Positions 9,037 to 16,994 of a stretch of 42,004 nt of DNA are shown here, piece after piece; the stretch's first letter is position 1, and every line of letters starts with the position of its first letter. This stretch comes from Nitrospira sp. (GTDB taxonomy: Bacteria > Nitrospirota > Nitrospiria > Nitrospirales > Nitrospiraceae). The stretch covers positions 1 to 42,004 of the forward strand of contig JABMDL010000019.1 of NCBI GenBank assembly GCA_015903945.1, written 5' to 3'. A model generated the notes under the pieces. It was given only the letters and a program-made list of their open reading frames with translations. It made no database searches and was not told the DNA's origin. Position numbers and translations under genes: made by a program.

Positions 9037-9592
9037 CGACGTTCTCCCTCGTGAATGGACTCAATGCGAAACCGAACCACAGTGTTGCGGCCCTGCCGCA
9101 CGATCTCAACAGGTGTCGCTTTCAGCGTGACGAATTTGATGCGAAGCAACGCCCCGACAGGTTGTCGGGAGAGAAATCCGAGAATAGGACTGACGCCCCG
9201 GAGTACGAGAGATCACGCGTCGTCCCCTGTCGGAGAGTATCTGCATCGAGCATAGCGCAATTCGTGCGGATCGCAAGTCGAGGGATGAGCCTCCGATCCT
9301 GAAACGGCGCGAGAACATAGCTCGCCAGATCATGGGCCCAATCCACGCATCGCCCAGTCCATGGGGATCGCCCGGGAGGTCGATGTATGTACCGCAGCGA
9401 GGAGATCATGCGCTGTTCATGAGGTGCCATGGCGGACTCGGATGGCAGATTGGCGAGTTGGATGACGGCCAGCATCTCTCCCGCGAACGACAGCCCCTCC
9501 GTGACCACTTCACAACTCACCACGGGCACGACCTGAGTGTCGGGCGGTAAGGACTGATTCGGTGGAGCGCTGGTGCTCATGCTCGCTTCCAT
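8994..9592 (-). pseudogene. PilZ-domain protein of the cellulose locus, frameshifted
   Basis: The frame starting at 9592 runs 156 codons and reads through a PilZ motif (TTRDLSYSGASVLFSD, matching [DN]xSxxG) before a stop at 9122. The rest of the domain continues in another frame: ALLRIKFVTLKATPVEIV, then RFRIESIHEGERRWRDLHYS, ending at a TAA at 8994-8996. That second part closely parallels the C-terminal PilZ of BcsA next door (LVTLKVSPVSM, FTVESIERGEHHWRAMHTT). The total, 599 nt, is one base short of 200 codons. The break maps to a run of four C (G on the coding strand) at 9152-9155; one more base restores the frame. It is either a real mutation or an assembly error. The gene overlaps bcsA by 16 bp and bcsS by 43 bp. 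Confidence 0.75.
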
Positions 9593-11862
9593 TGAGTAGT
9601 GTGCATTGCACGCCAGTGGTGTTCGCCCCGTTCGATACTCTCGACCGTAAAATGGATGCAGGTCTTGAGATGACGGCGCGTCATCGACACTGGAGAGACC
9701 TTGAGAGTCACGAGAGGCAATACCAAGTGGCTGCCGGCCAACGACTCACTCGGAATTGACGGTACGCGTACGCGCACACCCGTGAAGGACATGTCTTCCA
9801 GCGTTCCCGCGAGTGAGACCGTCGGAGTGTGTAATCGACACAACGTTTCATAAGCCACACGCGGCATTCGGCGTTGTTCCCAGGTGAAGGATTTCCAGGG
9901 GGAAGCAAGAGCGTGCAGCAATGACCGCACGCTGCCTGCAATGCCCGGCTGGATGCGATAGCTCTCCTCCCAGGACGCAGGGTCACCGAACATCTTGTCG
10001 ACAAGCACCTCTGTGGTTGGATCATCGAGTTCGACAAACTGAACCCCGGCGATCACGTCACCGGATGGCGTTCGTTCTTGTCGCATGAGCCGTCCGCTCA
10101 ATCGCACGATGGTGCCTTGGGAGGAGGTGAGAAGCAGCCTCACCGTGTGTTGTGCCGTAAAGACGGGATGTTCCAAGGATAGTGCAGCGCCGGACTCGTT
10201 GAGATTGAGAATGCGCACGGGGGTGGAACTGCCGTCCATGAACAGCTCACCGACGAAATCCCGATTGAGACGAAACGCCTGCCGGCCCTGTGGTTGCTCA
10301 CTGGCCACAAACATGGCGATCGTCAATAGGATGAGATTGGCCGTGCCCCAACACAGGCTGACCGGGAGCCCGGCATCACCCGTACCATGCCAAAGATCCT
10401 GAATGCCCAGGACCAATCCGCCAATTAACAATCCGAAGGTCACCAAATGCGGCCACGCTAAGGTCAACTCAGCGGACGTGTTTTTCTTGACGCGCTGTCC
10501 TTTGGGTGTCACTTCAAACGCCCGTTCTTTCCTCGGTGCCGCGAGCGCTTTCAACGCGACCGCGCTCAACGCGAAGCACATGGCGAGTTCATAGATGTCC
10601 GACCAGAAGGGATTGCGAGAACCGCGGGTTACGGGGCGCATTGCGAGGGCCGACGCGACGTAAAAGGGAAGGAAGTGCAGCATGAGCAGCGTCATATCCG
10701 CGTGAAGCGGCGGGGTGTGGAACAGCAGGCTTGCCAGAGGAGCCACGAGGCAGATCACGCGCGGCAGGCCGAAGAAAAAATAGAAGATCGATCCGAAATA
10801 ATCCAGGCGCTGCGCGAACGAGAGGCCGCGCTTTGTCAGTGGATTGTCACGGAGGAGCACCTGGATGCAGCCCATGGCCCAACGTTTACGTTGCTTCAGG
10901 TACCCCTCGAATGTCTCCGGCATGAGGCCTGCCGACAGCACGCGATTGAGGTAGCAGGACTTGTATCCCTTTGCGTGCAAATTCATGCTGGTGTGAATGT
11001 CTTCGGTGATGGTCTGAGTCTGGAATCCACCGATGTCTTCCAGGGGTTGGCGGCGAAGCAGGCCGCCGCTGCCGGCGAAGAAGGCGCTGTTGTGCGTGTC
11101 CCTGCCTGCTTGGAGCGACCGGAAGAACAAGGCTTGCTCGTTCATGACCTGACTTCCGACACGCAGGTTCCGCTGGAAAATGTCGGGATTATAGAAGTGG
11201 TGGGGAGTCTGAACGATAGCGACGTTGGGATTATCGAAGAACCCGACGGTTTCTTTCAGGAATGTACGGGCAGGGACGTGGTCCACATCGAACACGGCAA
11301 TCAACTCGCCGTCAGTCATACGAAGCGCGTGGTTCAGGTTTCCAGCCTTCGCATGGCGGGGACTATCCGGTCGGGTGAGGTAGCCACACCCCAGTTCGGC
11401 TGCAAGGGTCTTGGCTTCAAGGCGATGGCCATCATCGAGCACATACACGGTGAAGCGGTCTCTTGGATAGTCTTGCCTCAAACACCCGATCAACGATTGC
11501 CGTAGGAGCGAGAGCGGTTCATTGACCACCGTGACCATGATGTCGACGGTCGGGTATGTCGTGATTGGGACTGGATGCCGGTCGGTCGGTGACCAGGATT
11601 GATAGGTGAAGAATAAGAACTGGGACAGGCCGTAGAGTTCCGCGAGATAGACCGTCCCTCCGATAATCATGCTGGCGAGGTCATCGGTCGGCAGCGTGTA
11701 AAGAGCCCGCCAGACGATATAGCGGAGATAGAGGAGAAGGCTGAGACTGAGGACCCAGCGTCGTCCCCGGTCCCGTTTGACCAGCAGGCCAATGGCGAAG
11801 AGAGCCACGCCGGACAGTCCCGCCGCGAATGGAGTCCCAAACAGAGTATCGATAAACGTCAT
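9577..11862 (-). CDS. bcsA: cellulose synthase catalytic subunit BcsA with two PilZ-like domains
   Basis: A 761-residue inner-membrane GT2 enzyme that polymerises UDP-glucose into beta-1,4-glucan and is activated by c-di-GMP. N-terminal membrane helices are followed by the catalytic domain: DDG at 143, DVD at 192-194, the TED triad at 286-288 and QRKRW (QxxRW) at 324-328. The gating-loop signature FEVTPK is at 449-454. After the last helices a first PilZ-like domain has RQAFR at 527-531 and a degenerate NLNESG at 553-558. A second has RRMPR at 664-668 and an intact DMSFTG at 690-695. Ordinary BcsA has a single PilZ domain. The following genes are a broken PilZ protein and bcsS; bcsB, bcsC and bcsZ are not in the window. 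Confidence 0.93.
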   Translation of the reverse strand: MTFIDTLFGTPFAAGLSGVALFAIGLLVKRDRGRRWVLSLSLLLYLRYIVWRALYTLPTDDLASMIIGGTVYLAELYGLSQFLFFTYQSWSPTDRHPVPITTYPTVDIMVTVVNEPLSLLRQSLIGCLRQDYPRDRFTVYVLDDGHRLEAKTLAAELGCGYLTRPDSPRHAKAGNLNHALRMTDGELIAVFDVDHVPARTFLKETVGFFDNPNVAIVQTPHHFYNPDIFQRNLRVGSQVMNEQALFFRSLQAGRDTHNSAFFAGSGGLLRRQPLEDIGGFQTQTITEDIHTSMNLHAKGYKSCYLNRVLSAGLMPETFEGYLKQRKRWAMGCIQVLLRDNPLTKRGLSFAQRLDYFGSIFYFFFGLPRVICLVAPLASLLFHTPPLHADMTLLMLHFLPFYVASALAMRPVTRGSRNPFWSDIYELAMCFALSAVALKALAAPRKERAFEVTPKGQRVKKNTSAELTLAWPHLVTFGLLIGGLVLGIQDLWHGTGDAGLPVSLCWGTANLILLTIAMFVASEQPQGRQAFRLNRDFVGELFMDGSSTPVRILNLNESGAALSLEHPVFTAQHTVRLLLTSSQGTIVRLSGRLMRQERTPSGDVIAGVQFVELDDPTTEVLVDKMFGDPASWEESYRIQPGIAGSVRSLLHALASPWKSFTWEQRRMPRVAYETLCRLHTPTVSLAGTLEDMSFTGVRVRVPSIPSESLAGSHLVLPLVTLKVSPVSMTRRHLKTCIHFTVESIERGEHHWRAMHTTQWKRA

Positions 11863-12056
11863 AACAAAGGTTGGCGAGAGATAGGGTTCTGCTCTCTGCC
11901 GTGAATAGAACCATAGGGCATCAGCGCCTGTCAGCCTATACCACGGATGAGGAGCCGCCTTTCGAAGGGGGCACGCAAGTCATTGATAGAGGTGGGAAAT
12001 ATTAAGAGTGAAGAAGGAGCGTCTCGTCGAAAGAGGGGGAAGTCAGGTCGCGCCGT

Positions 12057-12653
12057 TCAGCGTGGGGCGGTCGACTTCATGAGACTATCGGCTTGTGGTG
12101 GCAGGAAGCCGAGGTAGCCCCGGTGCCGTTCCGCCAGCTCTAAGACGGAGAAGGGTTGGCCATCGACCATTTCAGGGGCGGAAAAGATTTGCCGGAGATG
12201 ATCCCCGGGTTTCCCGACGATGTTTCCGGCAAACACCACCCCCAGCTGTTTGAGCCGCTCTACCGCCCGGTCGATATTTTCGACCCGTACCGCGATATGG
12301 TGAAACATCCGGTCTCCGAATTTCTTGACCCAGCCGGGGATGATGCTGGTTTGTCCGCGGTCTCCAGCATAGGCCTGATCGACGAAGAGGGCGGGGTAGC
12401 CGGCTTTGCGATAGACCTTGGCATACCAATCGTCGTATTCAAGGGTTTCATCGTACCCATAGCCCAGCGCAACGAACGGCTCTGCGCCATGATCGATGTC
12501 GAAGGTGCGAATGGTCAGGTGATCAATGACCGGGAGCAATCCAACCCCCGCATTGTCGAGCATGGTCTTGAGCACACCGGCTGCTTTGTTGCGCGCCACG
12601 TAATCGGCCACCATGCGTTCAATGAGTGCATCCAATGTTGCAGCCTGATCCAT
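12057..12653 (-). CDS. HglS/DUF1338-like 2-oxoadipate dioxygenase candidate
   Basis: 198 residues starting MDQAATLDALIERM, placed by an AAGGAG site before the ATG at 12653. Two half-domains of the vicinal-oxygen-chelate type can be seen: VIDHLTIRTFD with H45 and FHHIAVRVENID with H119, then VLELAERH with E172. This His/His/Glu set and the H-x-IRT wording match the DUF1338 family. Its member HglS turns 2-oxoadipate into 2-hydroxyglutarate in bacterial lysine breakdown, but is much longer (over 400 residues), so this would be a short form. The neighbours upstream, an ALDH7-like dehydrogenase and a saccharopine dehydrogenase, supply the earlier steps of the same route, which strengthens the call. 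Plain VOC/glyoxalase is the alternative. Confidence 0.6.
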   Translation of the reverse strand: MDQAATLDALIERMVADYVARNKAAGVLKTMLDNAGVGLLPVIDHLTIRTFDIDHGAEPFVALGYGYDETLEYDDWYAKVYRKAGYPALFVDQAYAGDRGQTSIIPGWVKKFGDRMFHHIAVRVENIDRAVERLKQLGVVFAGNIVGKPGDHLRQIFSAPEMVDGQPFSVLELAERHRGYLGFLPPQADSLMKSTAPR

Positions 12654-12676
12654 GAGGGTCTCCTTCCGTACAACCT

Positions 12677-12803
12677 CGTCAAACGCCACTCGTCAACCGT
12701 CAAGCGCGGACGATATTCGTCATTCGTGAAGCGTCAATCGTGAAGATTTCCTCTCTGACCGCATGACGCCTGACGCTTGACGATTCACGGTTGACGGCTT
12801 CAC
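12677..12803. repeat. heptad-repeat inverted element
   Basis: The gap between the aldehyde dehydrogenase and HglS-like genes is built of 7-bp units. On the left, 12677-12704 reads CGTCAAA CGCCACT and so on, and 12118-like units resume at 12718-12745 (CGTCATT, CGTGAAG, CGTCAAT, CGTGAAG). On the right, 12762-12803 carries the complement in register (CATGACG, CCTGACG, CTTGACG, ATTCACG, GTTGACG, GCTTCAC). The two arms can fold into a long imperfect hairpin around a pyrimidine-rich loop (12746-12761). The right arm covers the stop codon of the aldehyde dehydrogenase. It could end or attenuate transcription, or be a dispersed repeat. Confidence 0.75.
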
Positions 12804-14329
12804 TCTCCAAATTTAATGCCTTGAGCCAACGGGAGTTCCGTTCCCCAGTTGATGGTATTGGTTTGGCGGCGCATATAGGCTTTCCACGCGTCCGATCCGG
12901 CCTCACGCCCGCCACCCGTTTCTTTCTCTCCGCCGAAGGCGCCGCCGATTTCGGCGCCGGACGTGCCGATATTGATATTGGCGATCCCGCAGTCGCTGCC
13001 GGCGGCGGACAGAAATTGCCCTGTGCGGCGAACGTCGTTGGAAAACATGGCGGATGACAGACCTTGCGGGACATCGTTCTGCATGGCGATCGCCTCGTCA
13101 ATGGTTCGAAACGTCATCACGTACAGAATCGGCGCGAAGGTTTCACGCTGCACGACGGGCCAGCGGTTCTCCGCACGGACAATCGTCGGCTCCACAAAGT
13201 AGCCGGGCTGATTGAGGACGTGTCCGCCACAGAGGATCTGCCCGCCTTGTTTCTGCACGTCGTCGAGCGCGGTGCGATAGCCTTCGATCGCGTGGTGGTC
13301 AATTAGAGGGCCCATCAGCACGTTGGGCTCCAGCGGGTTCCCGATGTGGACTTGGGCATAGGCCTTCACCAGTTTGCTCACCAGTTGTTCGTAACGCGAC
13401 TCGTGGACGAAGAGGCGCCTGGTGGTCGTGCACCGCTGGCCGGCGGTGCCGACGGCGCCGAACAGAACGGCGCGCACGGCCATGTCCAGGTCGGCGGTGT
13501 CATCGACGATCACCGCATTATTGCCGCTGAGTTCCAGCAGCGTTCGGCCCAGACGCTCTCCCACAATAGAGGCGACGCGGCGACCCACAGGGACCGAGCC
13601 GGTGAACGAAATGAGCGGCAGCCGACGATCCTTGACCATGTGTTCGGCCAGGTCGGCTTGGTCGGTGATGAAGAGCGAGAAAATCCCCTGATACCCCTGC
13701 TCCTGCATCACCTGGTTGCAGAGCTGCTGGACGGCGATGGCGCAGAGCGGCGCTTTGGGCGACGGCTTCCAGATGACCGTATCGCCGGCGATGGCCGCCA
13801 CAAAGGCGTTCCAGGCCCACACGGCGACGGGAAAGTTGAACGCGGTGATGACGCCGACAGGGCCCAGCGGGTGCCACTGTTCGCTCATATGATGGGACGG
13901 CCGTTCGGATTGCAGGGTCGTGCCGTAGAGCATCCGGGCTTGGCCGACGGCAAAATCGGCCATGTCGATCATTTCCTGCACCTCGCCGTCTCCCTCGGCC
14001 TTGATCTTACCGACTTCCAACGACACCAAGGTGCCCAGCTGGTCCTTCTTCTCCCGCAAGGCTTGGCCGATGAGCCGGACGACCTCGCCCCGTTTCGGTG
14101 CGGGGACCAAACGCCACGCGGCAAAGGCCTCACGTGAGGCTTTTGCAATCCGCTCGTAGTCGTCCTGTGAGCAGGTGGCAACAGTGGCAATGGGTTCACC
14201 GGTCGACGGGTTGATGGATTGCACGTGGGCCCTGCCGGATTGGACGGACCACCAGCCGCTTCCCGTGCTGCCGCCGGAATTGACCGCTTGAATGCCGAGA
14301 TCTTTCAGGGTTGCGTACAGGGCGTTCAT
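12800..14329 (-). CDS. ALDH7-like aldehyde dehydrogenase, probable aminoadipate-semialdehyde dehydrogenase
   Basis: 509 residues starting MNALYATLKDLGIQ; the ATG overlaps the saccharopine dehydrogenase stop codon as ATGA, so the two are translationally coupled. A longer frame to 14497 lies inside the upstream gene and is rejected. Catalytic residues of the ALDH superfamily are present: N165 (TAFNFP), E266 in LLELSGNNA and nucleophile C300 in GTAGQRCTTT. The ELSGNNA wording, NFPVAVWAWN and the length fit the ALDH7/antiquitin branch, which oxidises alpha-aminoadipate semialdehyde (or its cyclic form) to aminoadipate with NAD+. The gene context, saccharopine dehydrogenase before and HglS-like after, supports that substrate. 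Confidence 0.9.
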   Translation of the reverse strand: MNALYATLKDLGIQAVNSGGSTGSGWWSVQSGRAHVQSINPSTGEPIATVATCSQDDYERIAKASREAFAAWRLVPAPKRGEVVRLIGQALREKKDQLGTLVSLEVGKIKAEGDGEVQEMIDMADFAVGQARMLYGTTLQSERPSHHMSEQWHPLGPVGVITAFNFPVAVWAWNAFVAAIAGDTVIWKPSPKAPLCAIAVQQLCNQVMQEQGYQGIFSLFITDQADLAEHMVKDRRLPLISFTGSVPVGRRVASIVGERLGRTLLELSGNNAVIVDDTADLDMAVRAVLFGAVGTAGQRCTTTRRLFVHESRYEQLVSKLVKAYAQVHIGNPLEPNVLMGPLIDHHAIEGYRTALDDVQKQGGQILCGGHVLNQPGYFVEPTIVRAENRWPVVQRETFAPILYVMTFRTIDEAIAMQNDVPQGLSSAMFSNDVRRTGQFLSAAGSDCGIANINIGTSGAEIGGAFGGEKETGGGREAGSDAWKAYMRRQTNTINWGTELPLAQGIKFGE

Positions 14330-15414
14330 CGAAAGCATGCTCCAAATTCGTTGTTGAGAAAATCCTGCAACAAGATCGATTCCTGTGTGATAAATCCACG
14401 GTATTGCGACGGGCGGCTCAAGACGAGATCCATGACGCAACAGGCGCTTGATGCGGTGGTGACTTGAATCGCGGACCAGAGTTTGCCCTTGATGCACTGC
14501 GGGTACACTTTCTTCACGTAATTCTCTTCGAAGAATCCGCCGTGCTGAGTTCCCGACACCGACGCATAGATCAGGACGACGTCTTGAAGGGTCTGCGGAA
14601 TGGCATGTTCGAGCACCCGCTTGAGGGTATCGCGGTCCTCGTTGAGCTTGAGGTCCTTCATCAACAAATGGATTTTTTCGCAGTGGCCCGGATAACGAAG
14701 CGTTTTGTAATTCATGGTGAAAACTTTTCCGGCGTAGCTGTCAGCCAGCGTGCCCAAACCGCCCGATGTATTGAAGGCCTCGTAGAGCAGTCCGTCCAGC
14801 TCAATCGTTTCGTAGCCTTCCAAAGGCTGGAGCGGAACCTTCTCGCCTTCTTCGATGCCATAGCAGAGGTTGCCGTACTCGTTGATCAACCCGTCGGTGG
14901 ACCAGGTGAGCGAATATTTCAGCGCATTGCTGGGATGGACCGGCAGCGCACCGACGCGCATCTTGACCGTATCCAGCGTTTCAAAATGCGTCATCAAATC
15001 CTGGGCAACGATACTGATGAAGCCGGGCGCCAATCCGCACTGGGGCATGAAGGCGCGCACGGCCCCCGCGCTCAGGATCTTGATCTGATTCGTCACCTCG
15101 ACGTCTTCCGTGAGATCGAAGTAGTGTGCCCCATGGGTCAGCGCCAGACCGGCGACGGTGGGGTTGCAGAAATAGGGGAGGCTCGACAGAATCGCATCGA
15201 CCGGGTGCGCCGACAGATAGGTGCTCACAGCGTCGGGATGGCGGACATCCAGGATGCAGGGGGTGACACGCTCCAAGCCGAGGTCTTCCACGAGATGTTT
15301 CGGCGCGTCCAGGGTAATGTCGCCCAGATGCACTTCGTAGGTCCCGCGTTGGGACAGGAGGCAAGCGATCAGCGAGCCGATTTTCCCCGCGCCAAGGACC
15401 AGCACCCGATGCAT
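14326..15414 (-). CDS. saccharopine dehydrogenase family protein
   Basis: 362 residues starting MHRVLVLGAGKIGSLIA, with the Rossmann nucleotide-binding motif GAGKIG at the N-terminus. A GTG one codon upstream is also possible; GAGGTG precedes both. The middle contains SSLPYFCNPTVAGLALTHGAHY and the C-terminal half the mixed alpha/beta substrate domain of the family (NYKTLRYPGHCEKI). Saccharopine dehydrogenases split or form saccharopine in lysine metabolism, and the glutamate-forming type yields aminoadipate semialdehyde. Coupling to an ALDH7-like gene makes the degradative direction likely. Related enzymes make carboxynorspermidine, an alternative I regard as less likely given the neighbours. 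It is the first gene of the three-gene minus-strand cluster. Confidence 0.85.
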   Translation of the reverse strand: MHRVLVLGAGKIGSLIACLLSQRGTYEVHLGDITLDAPKHLVEDLGLERVTPCILDVRHPDAVSTYLSAHPVDAILSSLPYFCNPTVAGLALTHGAHYFDLTEDVEVTNQIKILSAGAVRAFMPQCGLAPGFISIVAQDLMTHFETLDTVKMRVGALPVHPSNALKYSLTWSTDGLINEYGNLCYGIEEGEKVPLQPLEGYETIELDGLLYEAFNTSGGLGTLADSYAGKVFTMNYKTLRYPGHCEKIHLLMKDLKLNEDRDTLKRVLEHAIPQTLQDVVLIYASVSGTQHGGFFEENYVKKVYPQCIKGKLWSAIQVTTASSACCVMDLVLSRPSQYRGFITQESILLQDFLNNEFGACFR

Positions 15415-15494
15415 CACGCACCTCGCTTTCCGTTAGTATACTCCTCTCTTGAAGTTTGAACAGACCTGCGGAGGATTTGCGTGTGGCGGCCGGC

Positions 15495-15824
15495 TTATTG
15501 CTGATCCACGGGATTGGGGCAGTCGATCAGATATTGCGGGCGAGACTCGGGTAGTGACGTTGTGGTGGTGAGGTGAAATGTCGGGATATCGGCTTTGAGG
15601 CGCCGCAGCAGACGCTCCATTTTCATCGTGGCCGGCACGTCGCAGAGCCAGACGTGCATGCCGGATTCCAGGTCGTCGAAATGGCGCTGCACGCGAAAAC
15701 TCGGTTGCTCCATAAAATAAGCCGAGAGAAATCCGTTGACGGCGGTCACGACCCAGGGATGTTCTTTGATATAGTGGTAGCTGAGCCGAAGTTCGGTGAC
15801 GGTAACGTTGTCTTGCGGGTCCAT
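15495..15824 (-). CDS. hypothetical protein
   Basis: 109 residues starting MDPQDNVTVTELRL. No signal peptide or membrane helix is visible. It is a mixed alpha/beta soluble sequence with aromatic-rich stretches (LSYHYIKEHPWVVTAVNGFLS). I recognise no family. The ribosome site is weak. It sits between the dihaem lipoprotein gene upstream and the lysine cluster downstream, on the same strand as both. The frame is supported because it is open, starts and ends between neighbouring genes, and its amino-acid make-up looks normal. Confidence 0.55.
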   Translation of the reverse strand: MDPQDNVTVTELRLSYHYIKEHPWVVTAVNGFLSAYFMEQPSFRVQRHFDDLESGMHVWLCDVPATMKMERLLRRLKADIPTFHLTTTTSLPESRPQYLIDCPNPVDQQ

Positions 15825-15887
15825 CGTCACACTCTAGCAATGTTTTCATTGAGATCGCCACCATGAATGAAAGACGTGGCGCGAGGA

Positions 15888-16814
15888 TTACCGTTGGTAG
15901 CAATTTCTGATGGGATCATCCGGCGGGGAGTCGCGCACGCAGTTGGGACCCATGGGTCGCGGGATACTGACATACCCTTCCGCCGTATGGCCCTTGTCCA
16001 CGATCGCATAATGAGCTTCGTGACAGGCTCCTGAACATCCGGTGATGGTCGGGAGAGGATTGGTCAATGCCACGGCTTTCCCTCCGATCGGGATAAAGCG
16101 CGGATAGGTCGTCGTGGTCGTGCCGAATGTGAACTGTCCCTGGTGTGACGACTGCTCCACCCGCGTGGTAAATGTTGGGCGTGGATATTCCGGTCGCATC
16201 ACGCTGGCCCACGTGGGATCGTCGGGGGCGACCAGGAATGCATTATTCCCTCGATGGCACTCGGTGCAGGCCACGGTTCCCGGCGCAAAGCCCTGGACCG
16301 GATCGCGGAGCGAGGCGATCCGTACTTCAGCCGTGTCCGGTGTCCAGTTTGTGATTGAGGAGGTCGGGTCGTTTCCCCAGAAACAGGCATATCCCGTCGT
16401 GGCGCTTTGACAGATGATTTGGAACGACCCTCCGCTTCTTCCGAGCGCGATGCAGGCGCCTTTCCCTTGAGGCGGTGCGTACGACCAAACGCTCGCGAAC
16501 GTGTTCCGATCAACCGCTGTTGGCTCGATCGTATTGGGTGTCAATAGGATGGTGCCAAGATTCCCATGGCTCTGCCACTCCGATGAAGATGGTCTCCAAT
16601 CGGGAGGAACCGGAACGCCTTTCGCACGGCAAGCTTCCACGTAATCCCGGTCGGCTATGATGGTCATGTTCGCTGCTTGAGCGGGAGCAGGGGTGGGAGA
16701 AGGTCTCCCTTCGTTCGTCGAACCGATGGGTAAGCAGCCTGCGAGGAGTAGCCAGGCCAAGGCTCCGACAGAGGCGGTGAATAAACGCACTGCTGACCCA
16801 CGCTCCCACAACAT
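15888..16814 (-). CDS. lipoprotein with two c-type haem motifs
   Basis: 308 residues. A lipobox (LLLAGC, lipidated C27) follows a signal peptide, then a Pro/Ala-rich linker (about 35-48), so it is probably membrane-tethered on the periplasmic side. One standard haem-attachment motif CTECH lies at 183-187 and one spaced motif CSGACH at 260-265. Several further cysteines (C62, C121, C135, C144, C295) could form disulfides. No known cytochrome family is recognised. A GGAGG site precedes the ATG. Upstream is a consensus promoter framed by inverted sites, which suggests regulated expression. Function is likely electron transfer or a redox enzyme, but the partner is unknown. Confidence 0.7.
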   Translation of the reverse strand: MLWERGSAVRLFTASVGALAWLLLAGCLPIGSTNEGRPSPTPAPAQAANMTIIADRDYVEACRAKGVPVPPDWRPSSSEWQSHGNLGTILLTPNTIEPTAVDRNTFASVWSYAPPQGKGACIALGRSGGSFQIICQSATTGYACFWGNDPTSSITNWTPDTAEVRIASLRDPVQGFAPGTVACTECHRGNNAFLVAPDDPTWASVMRPEYPRPTFTTRVEQSSHQGQFTFGTTTTTYPRFIPIGGKAVALTNPLPTITGCSGACHEAHYAIVDKGHTAEGYVSIPRPMGPNCVRDSPPDDPIRNCYQR

Positions 16815-16844
16815 TCTACGACCTCCGATAGGGCTACGCGTATT

Positions 16845-16890
16845 CAGGTGACCTGATTATACGGTGAACAGGAAGATGTCAAGTCACCTG
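16845..16890 (-). promoter_or_regulatory. promoter with flanking inverted operator-like sites
   Basis: On the minus strand TTGACA (16877-16882) and TATAAT (16856-16861) are both perfect consensus hexamers, but the spacer is only 15 bp. The palindrome CAGGTGACCTG (16845-16855) touches the downstream side of the -10. An inverted near-copy CAAGTCACCTG (16880-16890) covers the -35. The arrangement points to repression by a dimeric regulator of the dihaem lipoprotein gene, whose ATG lies about 30 bp downstream. The sites could also act on the divergent aldo/keto reductase gene. Confidence 0.6.
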
Positions 16891-16994
16891 TGCCTAACTC
16901 GGCTTGCCGGCGACTGGTGTTACGCCGGCAATTCTGCCGTTGAGACGACCACCGCGAACTGTGTATGGTACGGGGATTCTAAGGAGATCCTCCA

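Noticed and set aside
14330..14497. 56-codon N-terminal extension of the aldehyde dehydrogenase
   Set aside because: It lies within the saccharopine dehydrogenase gene; the ATGA-overlap start gives the normal family length.
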